Shown here: positions 1 through 5,686 of the stretch, piece by piece
Layout: every line of letters begins with the position of its first letter
Numbering within the stretch: the stretch's first letter is position 1
NCBI GenBank assembly: GCA_023410155.1
Contig: JAEYQF010000323.1
Location: 1 to 11,611, forward strand
Origin: Verrucomicrobiota bacterium
GTDB lineage: Bacteria; Verrucomicrobiota; Verrucomicrobiia; Opitutales; Opitutaceae
DNA: 11,611 nt
Direction: 5' to 3'
The notes under the pieces: generated by a model
The model's database searches: none
Told to the model about the DNA's origin: nothing
What the model saw: only the letters and a program-made list of their open reading frames with translations
Made by a program: the position numbers and the translations under genes

Positions 1-190
1 CATCTCGGAAGGCTCAAAGATCGTGCTCATCGGGGACCCCGCGCAGATCGACAACCCTTACGTCGACTCGCGCAGCAACGGCCTGGTTTACTGCCACAAC
101 CGCATGAAAGGCCAGAGCCTCGCCGCCCACGTGAAGCTCACCAAAGGCGAACGCTCGCGTCTCGCAGAACTCGCCGCCGATCTGCTGTAA
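1..190 (+). CDS. PhoH-family ATPase, C-terminal end (5' partial)
   Basis: This is the last 62 codons of a gene that begins before the window; the reading frame starts at base 2 and stops with TAA at 188-190. The visible protein contains LIGDPAQIDNPYVDSRSNGL, then a region ending in TKGERSRLAELAADLL. This is the characteristic end of the PhoH ATPase domain in proteins that fuse an N-terminal PIN nuclease domain to PhoH. The GDPxQ stretch corresponds to the conserved helicase-like motif after Walker B. Family knowledge: PIN-PhoH proteins are ATP-dependent RNA-acting enzymes with predicted helicase and ribonuclease activity in the cytoplasm. The PIN domain and Walker A lie outside the window, so the fusion is inferred from the tail sequence only. 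The next gene, def, is convergent, about 365 bp away. Confidence 0.85.
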   Translation, partial: ISEGSKIVLIGDPAQIDNPYVDSRSNGLVYCHNRMKGQSLAAHVKLTKGERSRLAELAADLL

Positions 191-218
191 GCGGAACCCG
201 GAAGCGTTCCTTCAGCAG
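182..218 (+). terminator. possible stem-loop at the end of the PhoH gene
   Basis: An interrupted inverted repeat straddles the PhoH stop codon. The outer arms are CTGCTG (182-187) and CAGCAG (213-218); the inner arms are GGAAC (193-197) and GTTCC (206-210). The stem is broken by unpaired bases and no U-tract follows, so it is not a textbook intrinsic terminator. Its position at the end of a gene facing a convergent neighbour makes a termination or 3'-end role plausible but unproven. Confidence 0.3.
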
Positions 219-389
219 CGTGGCAACCACGCGTTCAACGGGGATGGTTCGACTACCATTCCCCAGAATCTGGTCTGCGAGTGTCTCAACCGTCGCGACC
301 TCTGTGTCCTTCGCGTGGAGCTCGTCTGGTCCAAACAGAGGAACCGACCTCACGCCACATCCGCAAAGGATGAGACGGCTAACCAGAAG
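191..389. other. intergenic stretch with no convincing gene
   Basis: This is the left half of the spacer between the convergent PhoH and def genes. By eye its GC content is near 58 percent, lower than the flanking coding DNA. On the minus strand a frame is open from about 411 down to 138, roughly 91 codons. It has no ATG, only a GTG at 353, and it runs into the PhoH coding region. Its translation (for example TEVATVETLADQILGNGS) looks somewhat protein-like, but I recognise no family and see no clear ribosome binding site. It may be a decayed gene fragment or simply non-coding. Confidence 0.5.
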
Positions 390-576
390 TTTGTCGCGAT
401 GCGGGCCGCATCATGGCGCGACGCGTGCCGGACAGCGACCCAACCGTGTCTGAACACGGTCCCGACTCGGTCCGCACAACGGCCCGACCCGGTCTGAACA
501 TAGGCGCGACGCGGTGCGGACTTTGCCGCGACCGTGGCCGCACGCAGTTCCGACTCAGGCCGGCTTCGGGGCCGAC
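390..576. repeat. phased degenerate tandem array, 11-bp units paired as 22 bp
   Basis: Cut every 11 bp from base 390, the sequence gives 17 consecutive units with no insertion or deletion. Each unit is a 3-base spacer plus an 8-base core close to GTCSSGAC, which is near-palindromic. Unit position 4 is G in 16 of 17, position 10 is A in 16 of 17, position 6 is C in 14 of 17 and position 11 is C in 14 of 17. Position 8 alternates C, G, C, G through all 17 units, so the true period is 22 bp with two half types (NNNGNCSCGAC and NNNGNCYGNAC). Examples of cores are GTCCCGAC at 459, GTCCGCAC at 470 and GTCTGAAC at 448 and 492. Spacers before the C type tend to be AT-richer than those before the G type. 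The period is not a multiple of three, so this is not a protein repeat. The array ends inside the 3' end of def. A shorter copy lies at 4361-4415. Confidence 0.85.
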
Positions 577-1130
577 TCGCGCGTTTGCTTCGCGAGGGCG
601 TCGATCTGCGAACTCAGTTTCGTCCGCACCTTTTTTTGCATGCGGTCGATGAAGAGCACGCCGTTGAGGTGATCGACTTCGTGCTGGATGCAGCGGGCGA
701 GCAGGCCGTTGCATTTCAGGAGGTGGGGCACGCCGCGCTCGTCTTGAAATGTTACCGCGATCTCGTCGGGGCGGATGACATCGCCGCGGATCTCCGGAAA
801 GGACAGGCAGCCCTCCTCGAGGATGTAGTCGTCGGTGCCGGGCTTCACCGCGATCTTGGGATTGCACAGAGCTAGCGGCATGAAGAGCTCCAGCGGCGGC
901 TTCGCGCCGTCGAGCTCCCAAGTGAAGTCGATCTCGGCGGCCCTCAGGTCCACCACGCAAAGCTGCAGGGCGCGGCCAATTTGCTGGGCCGCGAGGCCGA
1001 TCCCGCGGGACTCGTGCATCGTGGTAACCATCTCGCCCACAAGGGTCGCCAGCGCAGCGACGAACACGGAGATGGGCACACCTTTCTGCCGCAAAATGGA
1101 ATCGTTAAAATGAACAATTTGGAGAGGCAT
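555..1130 (-). CDS. def: peptide deformylase
   Basis: This encodes a 191-residue peptide deformylase, the cytoplasmic metalloenzyme that removes the N-formyl group from initiator methionine of new proteins. All three family motifs are intact: GIGLAAQQ (residues 43-50), EGCLS (106-110, metal ligand C108) and HEVDH (150-154, metal ligands H150 and H154, catalytic E151). The length is typical for the family, with a slightly long C-terminal tail. I chose the ATG at 1130 because the protein then begins MPLQIVHFNDSILRQKG, matching usual deformylase N-termini, and AAGGA lies just upstream, although its spacing is short. An upstream TTG at 1172 would add 14 unlikely residues. The gene diverges from the membrane-protein gene with a 62-bp gap. 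The last codons (ESAPKPA, stop) fall within the 11-bp repeat array, so the tail may have been shaped by the repeat. No methionyl-tRNA formyltransferase gene (fmt) is next to it. Confidence 0.96.
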   Translation of the reverse strand: MPLQIVHFNDSILRQKGVPISVFVAALATLVGEMVTTMHESRGIGLAAQQIGRALQLCVVDLRAAEIDFTWELDGAKPPLELFMPLALCNPKIAVKPGTDDYILEEGCLSFPEIRGDVIRPDEIAVTFQDERGVPHLLKCNGLLARCIQHEVDHLNGVLFIDRMQKKVRTKLSSQIDALAKQTRESAPKPA

Positions 1131-1151
1131 CGGTCCTTGCGCACAGCGTGG

Positions 1152-1179
1152 TTTGCGTTCCGAGCCCCGCAAATAAAAT
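1152..1179 (+). promoter_or_regulatory. possible promoter for the two-gene membrane unit
   Basis: The 62-bp divergent gap contains TTTGCG (1152-1157), 16 bp, then TAAAAT (1174-1179), a fair match to a sigma-70 -35/-10 pair. Initiation about 7 bp downstream would start the transcript within a few bases of the ATG at 1193. That fits with the absence of any Shine-Dalgarno sequence there and suggests a leaderless or near-leaderless message. This is only a pattern match. Confidence 0.3.
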
Positions 1180-1192
1180 TGTAACGCCCCCG

Positions 1193-2878
1193 ATGAGTGC
1201 TGGTGCCGAACGTGGTAAATCCATCGCTGCCCTTCTGCTTGTCGCGGGGGTGTTGATCGCGATTGCCGCGTGGACGTTGCCAGCCAACCTCACGTCGATC
1301 AGTCCGGCATTGCTACGCGAGGCCGGGGAGAGGTCGCCTTCGGTCGCGGAATTTGGGCGCGAGCTGGTGGAGCGCGAGAAGCTCGGGCCCGCGCAATTGG
1401 TGCTCGCGACGTCGCGTGCGGTGCGCGATCCGGGCACGCTGGCGCTCGAGAAGGAATTGCGCGGTATCGTCGCGCAACAGTCCGCAGTCGCGGCTTGGGG
1501 TGGGTGGGATCCCGCGGTCGAGCCACTCTTCAAACTGCACGAGGCTGGAGTGCGGGCCGAGAGCACGCCGGTCATCAACCTCTTCCTGCCCCACCAGGCA
1601 CGCGATACGGTGCAGCAGGCGCTGCAGGGGTCGCGCTCGCTCGGGGTGCAGGCGCTCCTGCGCTTGCGGTCGATCGAGCAGACCGGGCGGTTCGTGCCGG
1701 TGAACCAGGCGGGAGGTCAACCGCTCGAAGCCGTGATCCTCCTGACCGGGCTGCTGTATCAGGCCGAGCATCTCTCTTCGCCCCTGCAACGCGAGGTCCG
1801 GCGCCTGGCTGACGTCGCTCGGGAGGAGAATCGCTTGGGCGAGATGGAGTTCTTTCTCATGGACCTGCTGTCGCTCGCGCGGCGGCTGGACTGGATGCAG
1901 TTGTCGGAGTTTCTCCGTCGCACGGAGAGCACCCATACGGTGGGCGAGTTTGCCCATCTCGCCCGGTCCGCGCCGGAGCAGCTCCCGCACATCTACACCG
2001 CGGCATTGTTTTCCGATTCGGCCGACCGCGTAGCTTCCTATCTCCTGCGCTACGGCAGTCGTGGACTCGAGGATCTGCGGCTCGCACTGGGCGCCGGTCA
2101 GGGAGCCGTGAACCAATTGCTCGTCCGGCAGGTGCCGGTGAACCACAGCCCCAGTGGAGGCATCGAGGCAACCGCCGGTCTCGTGTTGCTGCACCCCACG
2201 TTGATGCTCGTGCTGAAATATCTGGGCTATCTCATCGGCGTGTTCCTCGTGCTCCGCGGTCTCGATCTGTGGATCATCGCCGGACCCGGTGGAGGCCTGC
2301 TCCAGATGAAGAGCGGGGCACTGGCAGTGCTTTTCTCCGCTCTGCTCGTCGTGGCGAGCGAACCCTTTTTGCTGAAGGCCGCGCCGCCTTCGGAGTTTCG
2401 GCAGCGACTCGTGCTGCCGGTGCTCGTTGCCACTTCACAAGTCCCCGCGCCAGCTTCCGATAAACCCATCACCACCATGGATGCCTCCACCCTCATCTCG
2501 ATTGGCTTCTTCGCATCGCTTCAAGTCGCGATGTATCTGCTGTGTCTCGTCAAAATCCGCGAGATCTCCCGCTCCTCGGTATCTCCGCTCATCAAGCTGC
2601 GCCTGATGGAGAACGAGGAGAACCTCTTCGACGGCGGTCTCTACGTCGGTATCGGAGGCACTGCCACCGCACTCGTGCTGCAGGTGCTCGGCGTAATCGA
2701 GCCCAATCTGCTCGCGGCGTATTCCTCCAATCTGTTCGGCATCACCTGCGTCGCGCTCGTGAAGATCCGCCACGTGCGCCCCTACAAACGCAAACTCATC
2801 CTCGATAGCCAGGGCTCGCTCACGCAGATACCGGTGCCGTCGCCCGCGACTCCGACCGGGGTCACCACCGTCTCATGA
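1193..2878 (+). CDS. polytopic membrane protein of unknown function
   Basis: The product is 561 residues with the ATG at 1193. A GTG at 1148 would add 15 residues ahead of the first membrane helix and overlap the region upstream of def. No ribosome binding site precedes either start. Residues 10-28 form a membrane anchor or uncleaved signal. Residues 30-335 are a soluble, mostly helical, charged domain. Further hydrophobic segments lie at about 338-362, 373-395, 431-453, 482-502 and 507-525, followed by a basic patch (KIRHVRPYKRKLIL). The last helix pair, containing GLYVGIGGTATALVLQVLG and then AYSSNLFGITCVALV, loosely resembles the TM3-TM4 pair of MotA/TolQ/ExbB channel subunits. The loop before it is much shorter than in those families and I cannot assert homology. 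The stop overlaps the next start (ATGA), so the two genes are almost certainly translated together and their products may form a complex. Confidence 0.85.
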   Translation: MSAGAERGKSIAALLLVAGVLIAIAAWTLPANLTSISPALLREAGERSPSVAEFGRELVEREKLGPAQLVLATSRAVRDPGTLALEKELRGIVAQQSAVAAWGGWDPAVEPLFKLHEAGVRAESTPVINLFLPHQARDTVQQALQGSRSLGVQALLRLRSIEQTGRFVPVNQAGGQPLEAVILLTGLLYQAEHLSSPLQREVRRLADVAREENRLGEMEFFLMDLLSLARRLDWMQLSEFLRRTESTHTVGEFAHLARSAPEQLPHIYTAALFSDSADRVASYLLRYGSRGLEDLRLALGAGQGAVNQLLVRQVPVNHSPSGGIEATAGLVLLHPTLMLVLKYLGYLIGVFLVLRGLDLWIIAGPGGGLLQMKSGALAVLFSALLVVASEPFLLKAAPPSEFRQRLVLPVLVATSQVPAPASDKPITTMDASTLISIGFFASLQVAMYLLCLVKIREISRSSVSPLIKLRLMENEENLFDGGLYVGIGGTATALVLQVLGVIEPNLLAAYSSNLFGITCVALVKIRHVRPYKRKLILDSQGSLTQIPVPSPATPTGVTTVS

Positions 2879-4260
2879 ACAAGACGCTGCTGCTCATCAT
2901 CTGCGACTTCCTGCTGCTCAACCTGCTGGCGTTGACGCGGTGGGAAAAGGCGGAACCTGCGCGCGCGAAGCAGCCCCCGGTTCCGGAGATTTCGGCCAAC
3001 GCCGTTACGAAAGATCAGGACCTAGTCGAGACGATGAAGCTCTCGCTCGAGGACGAGCGCGCCGCGCGCGAACAACTCGCGCAGCAACTTCGCGAAGCTT
3101 CCTCCGCCCTCGGCGAGCGCGAACAAAATCTTGCCCAGCTCGAAGCAGAGCGTGGCCAACTCTCCGGCACGCTCACGCAGACTCAGCAACGCGGCGAAGA
3201 ACTCGGGCAGCAGGTCGCTGCCGCCACCCAGGAGGCGTCGATGACGAAAGACGAACTCGCGCGGCTGCAGCGCGAACTCGAGCAGCGGCGCCAGGAAGCG
3301 GAGCGCCAGCAGCAGGCGCTCGCCGCCCTCGAGAAACAACAAGCGGAGGCGCGCGAACGTATTGAAGGGCTCAATGTCGCCGTCCGCGTGGCGGAGCAGG
3401 AAAAACAACTTCTCTCGCAGAATCTGACCGAGGTGAAGCAACAGGTGGAGCTTGAGCGCGCCGAGCGCGTGCGCGTGCAGGAGACCACCACACAGTTGGC
3501 CAGCGGCGTCGGTCAGCTTGCGGAGCAATCGGGTGCGCTCACGAAGGAGATCCGCGACAATCGGCCCATCAACGCCAACATCCTCTTCAGCGAGTTCCTC
3601 GCCAACCGCGTCACCACGCGATTCAACGCCGTGCGACCCGGTTTGTTCAGTCCGACGCAGCGCGAGAAAGAGGCCGCGACGATCCTCGTGACCGATGGCA
3701 GCCAGATCTTCGCGCTCATGCACCTCGGCGACACGCCGTTTCCGCTCACCCAGACCAGTTCCAACTGGGAGACCGTGACGGCGGAGTTCGTGCGTTCGCC
3801 TTATCGCAGCGAGACGGAGGAGTTGCGTTTCCTCCGCGCTGATCCGCGCATCGTCGCCCTGCCTGTCTCCGCGGAGCAAGCCGAGTCGCTCGGGGTGAAG
3901 GTGTATCGCATCGCCCAAGATCCGTTTCGTTTCCCCGAAGCGGTGCTCGTGAGCGGCGGCGGCGCTGGCTACGGCGAGGTCGGCTTCAAACTCGACTCGA
4001 GCGAGCCCGGCTACGTGCGGGTGGACAACCGATTTTTCCGCCGGCTCTTTGGTGATTTCTCTCCCACCCGCGGAGATCTGGTGCTGAGCAAGAGCGGGGA
4101 GTTTCTCGGGATCATGGCCAACAATAATTACTGCGCCGTGATCAAGGGATTCGAGGCAGCGGAAACCTTGCGCACCGGCGATGTGCGTTCGCAGCAACCT
4201 GCCGAGCTGCTGAATTCAGTGGCCGGGCGCGTGCTCGCGATGCCGCTCAAGCTGCAGTGA
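2875..4260 (+). CDS. membrane-anchored coiled-coil protein with possible degenerate protease-like C-terminal domain
   Basis: The product is 461 residues and its ATG overlaps the stop of the preceding gene by 4 bp. Residues 4-21 (TLLLIICDFLLLNLLALT) form one membrane segment with an aspartate, D11, inside it. A Pro-rich linker follows, then a long Glu/Gln/Arg/Leu-rich coiled coil over about 50-225. The C-terminal region at about 235-461 is globular. Its final part, GDLVLSKSGEFLGI (400-413), is laid out like the GGPLVNLDGEVIGI-type strand pair after the catalytic serine in trypsin/HtrA-fold proteases. Arginine 399 stands where the serine would be, and H283 sits at a position that could match the catalytic histidine. 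If this is a trypsin fold it is catalytically dead and probably a binding domain. An N-terminal helix with a buried Asp, next to a multi-helix partner, also recalls MotB/ExbD/ZorB subunits. Function is unknown; the fold and partner ideas are inference. Confidence 0.85.
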   Translation: MNKTLLLIICDFLLLNLLALTRWEKAEPARAKQPPVPEISANAVTKDQDLVETMKLSLEDERAAREQLAQQLREASSALGEREQNLAQLEAERGQLSGTLTQTQQRGEELGQQVAAATQEASMTKDELARLQRELEQRRQEAERQQQALAALEKQQAEARERIEGLNVAVRVAEQEKQLLSQNLTEVKQQVELERAERVRVQETTTQLASGVGQLAEQSGALTKEIRDNRPINANILFSEFLANRVTTRFNAVRPGLFSPTQREKEAATILVTDGSQIFALMHLGDTPFPLTQTSSNWETVTAEFVRSPYRSETEELRFLRADPRIVALPVSAEQAESLGVKVYRIAQDPFRFPEAVLVSGGGAGYGEVGFKLDSSEPGYVRVDNRFFRRLFGDFSPTRGDLVLSKSGEFLGIMANNNYCAVIKGFEAAETLRTGDVRSQQPAELLNSVAGRVLAMPLKLQ

Positions 4261-4279
4261 AAGGGGGCTGCCTTCTTTG

Positions 4280-4355
4280 AACCACAGGGACACGGAGGTC
4301 ACAGAAAAGAACTTCTGGTTCTATTCCGCTCTGTGTCCTCTGTGCCTGAGTGGTT
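4280..4355. repeat. imperfect inverted repeat of the CACAGAGG type
   Basis: Two 26-base arms, 4280-4305 and 4330-4355, are reverse complements at 20 of 26 positions; both read AACCAC at the outer end and CACAGA at the inner end. The 24-base loop contains a second short stem, AGAAC (4308-4312) with GTTCT (4318-4322). It begins 20 bp after the stop of the coiled-coil gene, so the transcript could fold into a long hairpin and act as a 3'-end stabiliser or terminator. Short elements with this CACAGAGG flavour recur, to my knowledge, in intergenic regions of several unrelated bacterial groups; I cannot name a mobilising enzyme. Confidence 0.7.
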
Positions 4356-4360
4356 TTTCT

Positions 4361-4415
4361 CTTGTCCGGAGCCGGTGCGGACATGGTCCCGACCCGGCAC
4401 GGACTGCCGTGCGAC
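4361..4415. repeat. second copy of the phased 11/22-bp array (five units)
   Basis: Five units in 11-bp register show the same rules as the array at 390-576. Position 4 is G in four of five, position 10 is A in all five and position 11 is C in four of five. Cores include GTCCGGAG (4364), GTGCGGAC (4375), GTCCCGAC (4386) and GCACGGAC (4397). From 4372 on, position 8 alternates G, C, G, C; the first unit breaks the alternation. A weak sixth unit may extend to 4426. The 10-mer CGGTGCGGAC occurs exactly in both arrays (512-521 and 4373-4382). The array starts 5 bp after the inverted repeat and ends 47 bp before the sulfatase-like start codon. Confidence 0.7.
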
Positions 4416-4462
4416 TCTGACCTCCCTTGCGCGCGCGATGGCGGCTGTGCAAAGTCGCAAGG

Positions 4463-5680
4463 ATGCCGGCGCCCAACATCCTCTGGATTGTCACTACGCA
4501 ATGGCGCGCGCAGGCATGTGGTTTCGCAGGCGACGCTAATGCGCGCACGCCGTGTCTGGATGAACTCGCACGCACCGGGATGTTCTTCTCGCAGGCTGTC
4601 ACGCCGCATCCCTTCGGTCCGTTTGCCCGCGCGGCGGTCTTGACCGGACGGCTTTCGCCCGAGAATGGCGTGCGCGACTACTACGATCCGCTACCTATCG
4701 CAGCGCGCACCGTGGCGCATCAGTATCGAGAGCTTGGATACACGACCGCTTACTTCGGCAAATGGCACCTCGGGGAGAAATCCCGCACGGCGCCGCACGT
4801 GGGGCTCGATCACGCGAAAACGTTCGTGCCGGAAGTGGCGCGGGGTGGTTTCGACTTCTGGGAAGGTTTCGAGGGCGGGTTTCAGCTGAACGACCCATGG
4901 CTGCACGGCACGCGGCTGCCGGAACCGGCTCGATTCGCAGGCTACCAGGCCGATGTCGTGTGTGAACGCGCGGCGAGCTGGCTTGGCGCGCTGAGACAGA
5001 AAGGACGGCCCTGGTTTTGTAGTGTGAATCTGGAGACGCCGCATCCGCCCTACGATGCACCCGCTGCCGATGTGGCGCATCGCGATCCCGCGGAGATCGA
5101 ACTTTCGCGCGCCGTGCCACGCGGAGGTGAAGCGGAGAAGAAGGCACGCATGGAACTCGCGGGTTATTATGCGCACATCGAGGCGACGGACCGCGCGATC
5201 GGCCGGCTCGTGCGTGAGTTTAAAGACTCCGAAGCGCTGGTGGTCATCACGAGCGTCCACGGTGATATGCACGGGGCCCACGGACTGTTTCGAAAAGGCT
5301 GGCCGCACGAGGAGAGTGTGCGGGTGCCACTCGTGGTGCTGGGCGCGCGGGACGGCAGCCGTGGACCGAGAGACGAATTGGTTTCGCTCGTCGATCTCGC
5401 GCGCCTGAGTGCGCAGTGGGCGGGACTCGAGAAGACGGTGAAATCGCCCGCAGTGCAGCGCATCTCGATGCCCAGTGTGGTGCGGCTGCCGTGGCAGTGC
5501 GATCGGACTTGGCGAGGATGGCGCAGCGCCACGCGGAAGGTGGTGCTGAACGCGGACGGTTCGCCTTGGCTGTTTTTTGATCTGGAGAACGATCCGGGCG
5601 AGACGGCGAACCTGGTCGAGGAGCCCTCGCGACGGGACGAACTCGCCAAATGCTGCGAGCGAGCCCAGGCCGGAAGTTGA
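4463..5680 (+). CDS. sulfatase-family protein lacking key catalytic residues
   Basis: The product is 405 residues of the alkaline phosphatase/sulfatase superfamily, with no signal peptide, so probably cytoplasmic. I chose the ATG at 4463 because the protein then starts MPAPNILWIVT, the usual first strand; a TTG at 4427 would add 12 residues. Family landmarks present are RAAVLTGR (56-63), GKWHLG (99-104), ETPHPPYD (H194), HGDMHGAHGLFRKGWPHEES (266-285) and the tail FFDLENDPGETANLVEEP. Key positions differ. The CxPSR formylglycine motif reads GPFAR (52-56), so the nucleophile cysteine is glycine. The first metal-binding Asp in the DD/DQ motif is Thr (TTQWR, 11-15). The Asp before HGD is Val (V265). 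Hydrolysis of sulfate esters by the standard mechanism therefore seems impossible. It may be a pseudoenzyme, or a family member using other chemistry. The frame is intact, with no sign of decay. It is convergent with the kinase gene, with only 6 bp between stops. Confidence 0.88.
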   Translation: MPAPNILWIVTTQWRAQACGFAGDANARTPCLDELARTGMFFSQAVTPHPFGPFARAAVLTGRLSPENGVRDYYDPLPIAARTVAHQYRELGYTTAYFGKWHLGEKSRTAPHVGLDHAKTFVPEVARGGFDFWEGFEGGFQLNDPWLHGTRLPEPARFAGYQADVVCERAASWLGALRQKGRPWFCSVNLETPHPPYDAPAADVAHRDPAEIELSRAVPRGGEAEKKARMELAGYYAHIEATDRAIGRLVREFKDSEALVVITSVHGDMHGAHGLFRKGWPHEESVRVPLVVLGARDGSRGPRDELVSLVDLARLSAQWAGLEKTVKSPAVQRISMPSVVRLPWQCDRTWRGWRSATRKVVLNADGSPWLFFDLENDPGETANLVEEPSRRDELAKCCERAQAGS

Positions 5681-5686
5681 GCAGGA

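Noticed and set aside
390..587. Could the repeat array be a CRISPR?
   Set aside because: Units are 11 bp, not exact, with 3-base spacers; there are no 25-40 bp repeats, no unique spacers of similar size and no cas genes nearby.
577..587. An eighteenth unit of the first array.
   Set aside because: It keeps none of the conserved G at position 4, A at position 10 or C at position 11, so the array was ended at 576.
379..960. Minus-strand 193-codon frame overlapping def.
   Set aside because: It is out of frame with def, whose three catalytic motifs are intact; the Arg/Pro-rich translation is typical of a shadow frame.
3022..4197. A 391-codon open frame on - opposite the coiled-coil gene.
   Set aside because: Its Leu/Arg/His-rich composition is what antisense reading of a Glu/Gln-rich coiled coil gives; no motif or start signal is seen.
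5681..5686. Bidirectional terminator between the sulfatase-like and kinase genes.
   Set aside because: Only 6 bp separate the stops, and I saw no clear hairpin with a T-tract at the junction.
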